Below are positions 1-6,766 of a stretch of 9,682 bases of DNA, piece by piece (position 1 is the stretch's first letter; the number at the start of each line of letters is the position of its first letter). Made by a program: the position numbers and the translations under genes. The stretch lies in the NCBI GenBank assembly GCA_937920335.1, contig CALGUT010000551.1:1-9682 (forward strand). Reading direction: 5' to 3'. The notes beneath the pieces are model-generated. The model had not been told where the DNA came from and ran no database searches. It saw nothing but the letters and a program-made list of their open reading frames with translations. Source of the DNA: an uncultured Opitutales bacterium. Its GTDB lineage: Bacteria; Verrucomicrobiota; Verrucomicrobiia; Opitutales; UBA2995.

Positions 1-1
1 A

Positions 2-961
2 TCGAGTGATGGTACTTTGTTTGCAGTTCCTTTTTATGCTGAGAGTTCGTTTATTTACTATCGGACGGATCTTTTTGAGAAGGCCGGACTTGAGATGCCA
101 GAGTCTCCCACCTATGAAGAAATTGCTGCGTTCGCAAAGGTGTTGCATGACCCTGGTAATGGACAGTATGGAATCAGTTTAAGAGGTAAACCCGGGTGGG
201 GGGAAAACATGGCTTACGTGACGACCTTGGTGAATACCTTTGGTGGGCGGTGGTTTGATATGGATTGGAATCCGCAACTTGATTCACCGGAATGGGAGGA
301 AGCTATTCAGTTTTATGTGGATTTGCTCGTTAACTATGGTCCCCCAGGCTCGAGTAGTTATGGGCATAATGAATGCCGGGCTTTATTTGCCAGTGGTAAA
401 TCTGCCATGTGGATTGATTCGACGGCTGCGGCCGGACCCATATTCAATCCTGCTGAGAGTTTGGTTTATGATAAGACTGGTTTTGCCAAGGCACCTATTT
501 CGAAGGTTCCGAATGGAGCGGAATGGGCGTGGGTTTGGGCACTCGCTATTCCGTCATCGAGTAAACAGGCGGACGCTGCCAAAGCATTTCTTCGCTGGGC
601 GACTTCTAAAGATTACGTGACTGCTGTTGGAGAAACCGAAGGTTGGATTTCAGTACCACCGGGTACGCGAACATCTACTTATGAGCGCAAAGAGTACCTG
701 GATGCAGCGCCATTTGCGTTATTTACCCGTGATGCTATACTGAGTGCGGATCCAACGAATTCCACGCGCGACCCGGTACCGTACACCGGGGTGCAATTCG
801 TTGCTATTCCAGAGTTCCAGGGGATTGGGACCCAAGTTGGACAGGCGGTCGCATCTGCATTGTCCGGTCAAACGACGGTTAAGGAAGCGCTCGCTAACGC
901 TCAGGAAGCCACCCGGCGCACGATGCAGCAGGCAGGTTACCCTGAGTCGGCGACTCAATGA
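2..961 (+). CDS. ABC transporter substrate-binding protein, polyol/sugar type (5' truncated)
   Basis: This is the C-terminal ~319 residues of an extracellular solute-binding protein of family 1 (SBP_bac_1, COG1653). It captures a sugar or sugar alcohol outside the inner membrane and delivers it to the two permeases encoded next. The frame is open to the left edge and base 2 onwards already reads as conserved family sequence, so the TTG at 17 is not the true start. Full-length members are about 430-450 residues, so roughly 110-130 residues, including the signal peptide, are missing. Visible landmarks are a PFYAESSFIYYRTDLFEKAG block near the left edge, RGKPGWGENM (bases 182-211), NTFGGRWFDMDWNPQL, and PYTGVQFVAIPEFQ near the C-terminus. 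From memory these closely match SmoE/MtlE sorbitol-mannitol binding proteins; this is recall, not an alignment. The stop is 30 bases before the first permease. The family call is firm; the ligand is inferred, and fucose, fucitol or an oligosaccharide are possible. Confidence 0.93.
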   Translation, partial: SSDGTLFAVPFYAESSFIYYRTDLFEKAGLEMPESPTYEEIAAFAKVLHDPGNGQYGISLRGKPGWGENMAYVTTLVNTFGGRWFDMDWNPQLDSPEWEEAIQFYVDLLVNYGPPGSSSYGHNECRALFASGKSAMWIDSTAAAGPIFNPAESLVYDKTGFAKAPISKVPNGAEWAWVWALAIPSSSKQADAAKAFLRWATSKDYVTAVGETEGWISVPPGTRTSTYERKEYLDAAPFALFTRDAILSADPTNSTRDPVPYTGVQFVAIPEFQGIGTQVGQAVASALSGQTTVKEALANAQEATRRTMQQAGYPESATQ

Positions 962-991
962 GAGTCTCTTAAAGTGGATTATTAAGTTCTG

Positions 992-1861
992 ATGTTCCGC
1001 CCTGGCAAAAGACGAACCTTTCCCCTCTTAGCACCTTCGGTTCTAAGTCTGATGGTGTGGATGCTCATCCCCTTGGTGATGACATTCTGGTTCTCCTTGC
1101 AGCGTTATCAACTCTTGTCCCCTCAAACCAGGGGTTTCAATGGAGGCGTTAACTTCAGTTACCTGATGACAGATCCGGCGCTCTGGGCTGCGCTATTCAA
1201 TACGATCCTGCTCCTCTCTAGCGTGCTCATTATCACCGTCGGCTTAGGCCTCTTGATGGCAGTATTGTTTTCACAGGACTTTTGGGGAAGATCGGTAGCC
1301 CGTATCTTAGTTATTTCTCCTTTTTTTGTGATGCCGACTGTCACGGCTCTCATCTGGAAAAACATGCTGATGCATCCCGTGAATGGACTTTTCGGTTTCC
1401 TGGGAGGACTCGTCGGCTTGCCGGCTATTGATTGGTTCGGAGATTGGCCGATGGCGTCTATCATAATCATTGTATCCTGGCAGTGGGTACCCTTCGCTCT
1501 ACTTGTGTTTCTGACGGCCTTGCAGTCCGTTGATCGGCAACAGAAAGAGGCAGCGTACCTTGATGGAGCAGGCGCATTGGTTGTTTTTTATCATGTAGTT
1601 CTCCCGCACCTCAAGAGAGCGATTGGAATCGTGGTCCTGATCGAAATGATTTTTTTCCTAACTATATTCGCCGAAATATATGTGACGACTAACGGTGGGC
1701 CTGGATTAGCAACGACCAATCTGGCGTTTCTTATTTACATCAAGGCGTTGCTCGAGTTTGACATCGGTGTTGCTTCGGCTGGCGGTATCATTGCGATTGT
1801 TCTAGCCAACATCGTTGCCTTTTTTCTTATGCGAACCGTTGCACGAACCATGGACGAGTAG
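992..1861 (+). CDS. ABC transporter permease, MalF/SmoF type
   Basis: This 289-residue inner-membrane permease (COG1175, BPD_transp_1) forms half of the channel for the substrate taken up by the upstream binding protein. By eye there are six hydrophobic segments near residues 12-35, 68-93, 103-122, 155-178, 210-232 and 262-283, as expected for a MalF-type subunit without the long extra N-terminal part of enterobacterial MalF. The EAA loop that docks on the ATPase is clear: EAAYLDGA at 186-193, followed by LP at 204-205. A TTNGGPG motif (232-238) lies in the periplasmic loop, as is common in sugar permeases. The ATG at 992 gives a normal N-terminus (MFRPGKRR then a hydrophobic stretch) but has no Shine-Dalgarno in front of it. 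The stop abuts the start of the next permease, which indicates translational coupling. Resemblance to SmoF/MtlF is likely from context and from the neighbour's sequence. Confidence 0.95.
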   Translation: MFRPGKRRTFPLLAPSVLSLMVWMLIPLVMTFWFSLQRYQLLSPQTRGFNGGVNFSYLMTDPALWAALFNTILLLSSVLIITVGLGLLMAVLFSQDFWGRSVARILVISPFFVMPTVTALIWKNMLMHPVNGLFGFLGGLVGLPAIDWFGDWPMASIIIIVSWQWVPFALLVFLTALQSVDRQQKEAAYLDGAGALVVFYHVVLPHLKRAIGIVVLIEMIFFLTIFAEIYVTTNGGPGLATTNLAFLIYIKALLEFDIGVASAGGIIAIVLANIVAFFLMRTVARTMDE

Positions 1862-2686
1862 ATGTTACATCCTTCAAAACAGTTTCGCAGAATAATAGCC
1901 GGTTTCGCCTGGATGATTGCTGTATTGATGTTTTTCCCAATTCTTTGGATGTTTGCGACGGGTTTTAAAAGTGAAATTGATGCGGTCGCCACCCCCCCGG
2001 AACTCTTTTTTACACCGACAGTTGAGAACTACATAGAAGTATATGCCCGCGCTAATTATGTTAAGGCAGCGCTGAATAGTTTGGTTATTTCTTTGGGGAG
2101 TACGGCTCTTGCGTTGCTTCTGGCGATTCCTGCCTCTTTCGCTTTTGCATTTTTCCCTACTAAGAATACGCGCAATACGCTCTTGTGGATGTTGTCTACC
2201 AAAATGCTACCCTCGGTCGGCGTGCTGGTCCCCGTCTACCTGATATTCAGAGACATTGGGTTGTTGGATAGCCATCTCGGTCTAATCATCGTCAATACCA
2301 TGATGAATCTTCCCATTTTGATTTGGTTATTATTCAGTTTCTTTAAGGAAGTACCTCACGAATTGTTGGAGGCGGGTAGGATCGATGGTGCAGGATTTAA
2401 GGAAGAATTAAGATTTGTGCTACTGCCGCTTGCGCTTCCCGGCATAGCATCGTCGGCTCTGTTATCGATTATCCTTTGTTGGAATGAGGCGTTTTGGAGT
2501 CTCAACCTGACGACCTATAATGCGGCTCCTCTCACGGCGTTTATCGCCTCGTTCTCCGCTCCGGAAGGCCTTTTCTGGGCAAAGCTTTCAGCAGCATCGA
2601 CTCTCGCAATTGCTCCAATCCTGATAATGGGTTGGATGAGTCAACGTCAATTGGTCCAGGGGCTTACCTTTGGCGCAGTGAAATAG
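1862..2686 (+). CDS. ABC transporter permease, MalG/SmoG type (polyol-like)
   Basis: This 274-residue inner-membrane protein (COG0395, BPD_transp_1) is the second channel subunit. Its ATG begins on the base after the TAG of the first permease, so the two subunits are probably translated together in equal amounts. The ATPase-docking loop reads ELLEAGRIDGAG (168-178) with LPLALPG following at 188-194. The usual EAA is EAG here, a tolerated variation. Strong landmarks are STKMLPSVGVLVPVYLIFRD (112-131), CWNEAFWSLNLT (206-217), and the C-terminal stretch from about 221 to 274 ending LVQGLTFGAVK. From memory these match the sorbitol/mannitol permeases SmoG/MtlG much better than maltose or raffinose permeases. 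No ATP-binding subunit follows; an SDR gene occupies the next place, 16 bases downstream. Permease identity is very secure, the polyol assignment moderately so. Confidence 0.95.
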   Translation: MLHPSKQFRRIIAGFAWMIAVLMFFPILWMFATGFKSEIDAVATPPELFFTPTVENYIEVYARANYVKAALNSLVISLGSTALALLLAIPASFAFAFFPTKNTRNTLLWMLSTKMLPSVGVLVPVYLIFRDIGLLDSHLGLIIVNTMMNLPILIWLLFSFFKEVPHELLEAGRIDGAGFKEELRFVLLPLALPGIASSALLSIILCWNEAFWSLNLTTYNAAPLTAFIASFSAPEGLFWAKLSAASTLAIAPILIMGWMSQRQLVQGLTFGAVK

Positions 2687-2702
2687 ATTTATAAATAATA
2701 TC

Positions 2703-3473
2703 ATGTATCTTGAAAAATATAATCTGACAAATCGGGTGGCAGTGGTAACGGGCGGTGGCAGGAATATTGGTCTGGCATGTGTTCAGGCACTGTCTGAAGC
2801 GGGGGCTCGCGTGATTATTGCCGAAATAGATCCGGACTCTGCAGAAGCAGGTAGGCTGCAGATGAAGGAGGCGGGTTATGATGTCGATGTAGTGTCAATG
2901 GATGTTACCGATCCGAATGGGGTAACGGAATCTGCTGCTGCTATCGCTAGTAAATACGGTCGTATCGATATTCTAGTCTGTAACGCGGGTATTGCCTTTA
3001 ACACCCCCGCTGAAGACGTATCCGACGAGGAATGGAATAAAGTAATCGATATCAATCTAAATTGGGTATACTGGTGCTGTAGAGCATTTGGAAAGTACAT
3101 GCTCGCTGCTGGTAAAGGAAGTATTGTTAACATCGGATCCATGTCCGGGGTAATTTCAAACAAACCTCAGCCCCAGTCTCATTATAATACATCAAAAGCA
3201 GCTGTGCATATGCTCACAAAATCGCTGGCTGGTGAATGGTCTGGCCGGGGAGTGCGAATCAATGCGGTGGCGCCCACCTATATTGAAACTGAAATGACCC
3301 GAAAAGGGATGGAGAACGCCGCGTGGTACAAAACTTGGCTTGAAATGACCCCGATGAACCGCGTTGGTCAGCCTGACGAAATTGGTTCGGTCGTGCTTTT
3401 TTTAGCGTCCGATGCTTCGAGTCTTATGACTGGTAGTATTGTGCTCGCCGACGGGGGATACACCGTGTGGTAA
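2703..3473 (+). CDS. SDR-family oxidoreductase, polyol/ketose dehydrogenase-like
   Basis: This 256-residue cytoplasmic classical short-chain dehydrogenase/reductase probably interconverts a sugar alcohol and a ketose (or a sugar and its lactone) with NAD(H). The cofactor loop is TGGGRNIG at 16-23; the classical TGxxxGxG pattern has Asn21 in place of the middle glycine. Glu41 at the end of the second beta strand favours NAD over NADP. Further landmarks are NAG at 94-96, Asn118, catalytic Ser148, Tyr161 and Lys165 (YNTSK), and the C-terminal LADGGYTVW. The stretch IGSMSG, then NKPQPQ, then YNTSKAAVH resembles D-arabinitol, D-threitol and sorbose/xylulose SDRs by recall. The gene starts 16 bases after the permease stop, in an AT-only spacer except for one C and no Shine-Dalgarno, so it is almost certainly in the transporter operon. 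This parallels smoS beside smoEFG in proteobacteria. L-fucose or L-fucitol dehydrogenase activity is an alternative suggested by the downstream genes. Fold certain, substrate unknown. Confidence 0.9.
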   Translation: MYLEKYNLTNRVAVVTGGGRNIGLACVQALSEAGARVIIAEIDPDSAEAGRLQMKEAGYDVDVVSMDVTDPNGVTESAAAIASKYGRIDILVCNAGIAFNTPAEDVSDEEWNKVIDINLNWVYWCCRAFGKYMLAAGKGSIVNIGSMSGVISNKPQPQSHYNTSKAAVHMLTKSLAGEWSGRGVRINAVAPTYIETEMTRKGMENAAWYKTWLEMTPMNRVGQPDEIGSVVLFLASDASSLMTGSIVLADGGYTVW

Positions 3474-3498
3474 GGCTTCTTCTGTTTAGAAAATCGAA

Positions 3499-3521
3499 CG
3501 GGATGTTTTTCATAGCTCCCG
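3499..3521 (+). terminator. possible weak hairpin after the transporter-SDR operon
   Basis: CGGGA at 3499-3503 pairs with TCCCG at 3517-3521 across a 13-base loop. The overlapping AACGG (3497-3501) can instead pair with CCGTT (3523-3527). The site lies 26 bases beyond the SDR stop. No uninterrupted T-run follows, so it is a poor intrinsic terminator and could be a stabilising 3' hairpin or chance pairing. Confidence 0.25.
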
Positions 3522-3590
3522 ACCGTTTCTGGTGCCCCTATGTGAAGGGATAGCAACGCTAGGTTATTTATAAGGCTGAGTAGTTCGGAT

Positions 3591-3614
3591 TCTAACGTTT
3601 GATATACGTTTAGA
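3591..3614 (+). promoter_or_regulatory. operator-like repeat upstream of the fucosidase gene
   Basis: Two exact copies of ACGTTT (3595-3600 and 3606-3611) lie in direct orientation with an 11-base period, one helical turn. The same bases also form an imperfect inverted repeat: TCTAACGT at 3591-3598 opposes ACGTTTAGA at 3606-3614, with one extra base in the right arm. The site is 28-52 bases before the fucosidase ATG, inside the 169-base gap that separates it from the SDR. A TATAAG box at 3569-3574 could be a -10 element, but no convincing -35 was found. A regulator binding site is inferred; which regulator family is unknown. Confidence 0.35.
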
Positions 3615-3642
3615 TTACGCCTTGGTTGGATAAGCTTTTTCC

Positions 3643-5001
3643 ATGAACTTACGCTTTGTGAGTCGGTTGTTGTGGTGTGGTTTGCTGCTGATGCTGGTGA
3701 CCTCCTTGTTTGGGAAGAACTACCTGGAAGAAAGTGACGCAGATAGAGAGGCCCGGATGGCTTGGTGGAAAGAGGCTCGGTTTGGTATGTTCATCCATTG
3801 GGGTGTCTATGCAGTGCAAGGTGGTACGTATAAAGGCGATCAGGTGGACGGTATCGGTGAATGGATCATGCATCGGGCCGCCATTCCGGTCGATGAGTAT
3901 GAACAGTACGCCGAGATGTTTAACCCGGTTTTCTTTGATGCGGACGAGTGGGTAAAGGTTGCTGCCGATGCGGGTATGAAGTATATCGTAATCACCTCGA
4001 AACACCACGACGGTTTTGCGCTTTGGGACTCCAAGGTGAGTGACTGGGACGTAATGGATGCCTCACCATTCAAGCGGGATATCCTTCGGGAGCTCGCAGA
4101 TGCCTGTAAGAAATACGGTGTTCGGCTTTGTTTCTATCACTCGATTATGGATTGGCATCACCCGGATGCGCAGGCGGCGTTTTATCCCACCTATAATGAT
4201 CGGGAAGCTTCTAATCCGCGGTTTCCGCTATATGTAGAGAATTATATGAAGCCTCAGTTGAAGGAGTTGCTTACTGAATATGGAGACTTAGGGATACTCT
4301 GGTTCGATGGAGAGTGGATGAAGGATTATGCTACCGACATGGGTAAGGATATTTACAACTATGTCCGAGGTCTGCAGCCAGATATTATCATCAACAACCG
4401 CGTCGATAAGGGACGCCAGGGAATGCAAGGCCTCGATAAGGAAGGCGATTTTGTGGGAGACTATGGTACCCCCGAACAAGAGATTCCGGACGTTGGACTA
4501 CCTGGAGTCGATTGGGAATCTTGCATGACGATGAATAGGACCTGGGGTTGGAAATCAGCCGATCTGGATTGGAAGACAGATGAGGTCCTGATCAGGAATC
4601 TAATCGATGTAGTTTCCAAGGGAGGAAACTACTTGCTTAACGTTGGGCCCACCCCCGAGGGAGTCATTCCTCACCCCAGCGTTGAGCGCCTTCGGGCAAT
4701 GGGTGATTGGCTGAAGGTGAATGCAGAATCGATCTACGGTTCGTCAGCAAGTCCGTTTGAGAAACCGGACTGGGGCCGCTTTACGCTTAAGCCAGGAGCG
4801 CTCTATGCGCATGTGTTTGAATGGCCAGAAAATGGGAAACTAGTGCTACCTCGTATGGGTAATGGAACTGGTTATAAACGTATCCAAATTCTGGCGACGG
4901 GTGAAGAGCTCGAGTTCGGCGCAGTTGAAGACGAAATCATGGTATCATTGCCCAAGAGCGCACCTGATTCGATCGCAACGGTACTCCGCTTAACTTATTA
5001 A
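3643..5001 (+). CDS. secreted alpha-L-fucosidase, GH29
   Basis: This 452-residue glycoside hydrolase of family 29 removes terminal alpha-L-fucose from glycans with retention of configuration. Residues 1-24 are a Sec signal peptide (Arg at 4 and 8, hydrophobic core about 9-23, cleavage plausible near SLFG), with no lipobox, so it is periplasmic or secreted. The mature part starts directly with the catalytic barrel: ARFGMFIHWGVYAV (45-58), SKHHDGFALWDS (119-130) and FYHSIMDWHHPD (164-175). The expected nucleophile is Asp222 in LWFDGEW. Glu292 in DWESCMTMNRTWGW lies in a conserved region where an acid/base could sit, but this assignment is uncertain. GGNYLLNVGPTPEG (327-340) marks the end of the barrel, followed by a short beta-rich C-terminal domain (about 370-452). 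The length is normal for single-domain GH29. The start has no Shine-Dalgarno. It has its own upstream gap and probable operator, so it may be transcribed separately from the transporter operon. Linkage specificity cannot be read from the sequence. Confidence 0.95.
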   Translation: MNLRFVSRLLWCGLLLMLVTSLFGKNYLEESDADREARMAWWKEARFGMFIHWGVYAVQGGTYKGDQVDGIGEWIMHRAAIPVDEYEQYAEMFNPVFFDADEWVKVAADAGMKYIVITSKHHDGFALWDSKVSDWDVMDASPFKRDILRELADACKKYGVRLCFYHSIMDWHHPDAQAAFYPTYNDREASNPRFPLYVENYMKPQLKELLTEYGDLGILWFDGEWMKDYATDMGKDIYNYVRGLQPDIIINNRVDKGRQGMQGLDKEGDFVGDYGTPEQEIPDVGLPGVDWESCMTMNRTWGWKSADLDWKTDEVLIRNLIDVVSKGGNYLLNVGPTPEGVIPHPSVERLRAMGDWLKVNAESIYGSSASPFEKPDWGRFTLKPGALYAHVFEWPENGKLVLPRMGNGTGYKRIQILATGEELEFGAVEDEIMVSLPKSAPDSIATVLRLTY

Positions 5002-5029
5002 GCGAGTTAGGCAGTTGTTTTAACATTTT

Positions 5030-5067
5030 AAGACTTTCCCTCCGAGAGGACGTAACGGTAGTCTTTT
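5030..5067 (+). terminator. hairpin with T-run between fucosidase and isomerase genes
   Basis: AAGACT (5030-5035) pairs perfectly with AGTCTT (5060-5065), followed by two more T residues. Inside the loop a second small stem, CCTC opposite GAGG around CGA (about 5039-5049), can form. The structure sits 28 bases after the fucosidase stop and 18 bases before the isomerase ATG. It could be a partial terminator, an attenuator that lowers isomerase expression, or a processing site. The outer stem is AT-rich, so termination strength would be low. Confidence 0.35.
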
Positions 5068-5085
5068 AGCTAACCCTATCTTCTT

Positions 5086-6711
5086 ATGAAAATTACACTC
5101 GTCGCCAGTGGCGACCTACGTGAATCTGCCAACCAGGCTTGTTGGGAAAAACAAGCGGAAATGGAGGCTACGTTAACTAGCACATTTGAAACGCTTGGCC
5201 ATGAACTTGTTCGGGCGCACGCCTACAACGAAGATCGAGGTCATGGCTTCATTGGTAGCCAACGTGAAGGGATGGATGTGTTTGCCACCATTGATCCGCA
5301 TCAACCTATCATCGTTGCGGAGGCGGTTTGGCAATACAGTCATCATCTGCTTCACGGCTTGGTTGGGCACCAGGCGCCCATTCTGACCGTAGCCAATTGG
5401 TCAGGCACCTGGCCGGGATTGGTCGGCATGCTGAATCTCAATGGTTCTCTTACCAAGGCGGGTGTAACGTACTCCACTCTCTGGAGTGAAGATTTCTCGG
5501 ACGACCTTTTCTTGAATGGCGTTAGGACCTGGCTTGAGACTGGGGAAATTGTTCATCCAACACCCCATATACGATCTCTGGATTTGGGCGCTGTTTCTGC
5601 TGAGGCATCCGAGAAAGCCGCTTCAATTGCCAGTGATCTGAAGACGAAGAAGGCGATCATGGGAGTTTTCGACGAAGGTTGTATGGGGATGTTTAACGCG
5701 ATCATTCCAGATCATCTCCTTTTTCAGACAGGCGTATATAAGGAACGTCTGAGCCAGTCGGCTTTGTATGCGGGGATGCAAGCGGTAAGCGACGAAGAAG
5801 CTCTTGCGGCGTATCAATGGATTCTAGACAAAGGCTTTACCTTTCACTTCGGAACGGACGAGGCGACGGAATTGACCGAGGCGCAGGTGTTGCAACAGTG
5901 CAAAATGTATATCGCGGCGTGCCGTATCGGTGATGAGTTTGGTTGTGACGCCATTGGTATTCAGTACCAGCAGGGACTGAAGGACTTGGCTCCTGCATCA
6001 GATTTGGCGGAGGGATTGTTAAACAGTTCTGATCGTCCTCCGGTTGCCAATGGAAAAGGTGAAATCATTAAAATGGGAAAACCGTTTACCCATTTTAATG
6101 AGGTAGATGAGTGTGCGGGGTTGGATGGCCTCATTACTCAGCGCGTTCATGAGGCGATGGGGCAGCCACCAGAAAATACGCTTCACGATTTACGGTGGGG
6201 TGATTTTGATAAGAGTGGAACTACGGACGAATATGTGTGGGTATTCCTGATAAGTGGTTCTGCACCCATCGAACACCATATTGGAGGATATGCAGGGAGT
6301 CACGGTTACCGCCAACCGCCGATGTATTTTTGGAAGGGTGGATCGACGCTTCATGGAATTGCTCATTCAGGCGAGGTGGTCTGGAGTCGAATCTGGATCG
6401 ATGGTTCAGTTCCCGGGGGCGCGCTCCACATGGATATTGGCCGAGGCAAAGCGATCGAGCTACCAGCCGAAGAAACTCAGCGTCGCCTCAATGAAACGAC
6501 ACCCCAATGGCCGATTATGCATGCGGTTACGTATGGTGTTTCGCGCGATGAAATGATGGCACGCCACAAGGCCAATCATATTCAGCTCGCTTATGCAAAT
6601 AGTGCCGAGGAAGCGGACTTGTGCTTGCAGACCAAAGCTGCGGTTGCAGAAAAGTTAGGGATGACCGTAACGCTTTGTGGAACGCGGAAAGATGGATCAG
6701 TACTGAATTAG
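5086..6711 (+). CDS. L-fucose/L-arabinose isomerase-family protein
   Basis: This 541-residue cytoplasmic protein lacks a signal peptide or membrane segment and looks like a divergent member of the L-fucose/L-arabinose isomerase superfamily (COG2407-like). The expected reaction is aldose-ketose isomerisation with a divalent metal, here probably L-fucose to L-fuculose. Landmarks are an N-terminal Rossmann-like half (MKITLVASGDLR), ANWSGTWPGLVGMLNLNG (103-120), VFDEGCMGMFNAIIPDH (194-210), FGCDAIGIQYQQGLKDL (285-301), HFNEVDECAGLDG (336-348), APIEHHIGGY (393-402) and MARHKANHIQLAY (491-503) near the end. Glu196, Asp341/Glu342, His397/His398 and His494/His498 are candidate metal or catalytic residues, chosen only by type and apparent conservation. 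It is shorter than E. coli FucI (~590 residues). Its place directly after a fucosidase supports fucose as substrate; arabinose or another deoxy sugar remains possible. The start has no Shine-Dalgarno. Family moderately sure, substrate inferred. Confidence 0.75.
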   Translation: MKITLVASGDLRESANQACWEKQAEMEATLTSTFETLGHELVRAHAYNEDRGHGFIGSQREGMDVFATIDPHQPIIVAEAVWQYSHHLLHGLVGHQAPILTVANWSGTWPGLVGMLNLNGSLTKAGVTYSTLWSEDFSDDLFLNGVRTWLETGEIVHPTPHIRSLDLGAVSAEASEKAASIASDLKTKKAIMGVFDEGCMGMFNAIIPDHLLFQTGVYKERLSQSALYAGMQAVSDEEALAAYQWILDKGFTFHFGTDEATELTEAQVLQQCKMYIAACRIGDEFGCDAIGIQYQQGLKDLAPASDLAEGLLNSSDRPPVANGKGEIIKMGKPFTHFNEVDECAGLDGLITQRVHEAMGQPPENTLHDLRWGDFDKSGTTDEYVWVFLISGSAPIEHHIGGYAGSHGYRQPPMYFWKGGSTLHGIAHSGEVVWSRIWIDGSVPGGALHMDIGRGKAIELPAEETQRRLNETTPQWPIMHAVTYGVSRDEMMARHKANHIQLAYANSAEEADLCLQTKAAVAEKLGMTVTLCGTRKDGSVLN

Positions 6712-6718
6712 GCAATGG

Positions 6719-6739
6719 TAGCGGTTCTGAGCCGTTTTT
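6719..6739 (+). terminator. weak intrinsic terminator after the isomerase gene
   Basis: CGGTT (6722-6726) pairs with GAGCCG (last five bases 6730-6734, one G-T wobble) around a three-base loop, and TTTTT follows at 6735-6739. It begins 10 bases after the isomerase stop, where a transcript end is expected. The stem is only five pairs, so termination may be incomplete. Confidence 0.4.
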
Positions 6740-6766
6740 ACTGTTAGTTTTATCAGGAGCCTGAGT

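Noticed and set aside
17..19. TTG at 17 as the start of the binding-protein gene
   Set aside because: The frame is open upstream to the window edge and encodes conserved family sequence there. A start here would also leave no signal peptide and lose the N-terminal lobe.
1159..1470. Minus-strand ORF within the first permease
   Set aside because: It lies wholly inside a well-supported permease gene and its protein has no recognisable family features.
2687..2696. Palindrome ATTTATAAAT directly after the second permease stop
   Set aside because: It is only A and T, ten bases long, and sits in a 16-base operon spacer; such palindromes are common by chance in AT-rich DNA.
3649..4008. Minus-strand 119-residue ORF opposite the fucosidase start
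   Set aside because: It lies inside the coding region for the signal peptide and conserved barrel of GH29; the composition (many His, Gln and Thr) is typical of an antisense shadow.
6254..6556. Plus-strand 100-residue ORF in another frame of the isomerase gene
   Set aside because: It overlaps the intact isomerase frame and has no domain-like sequence; a frameshift is not needed to explain the isomerase.
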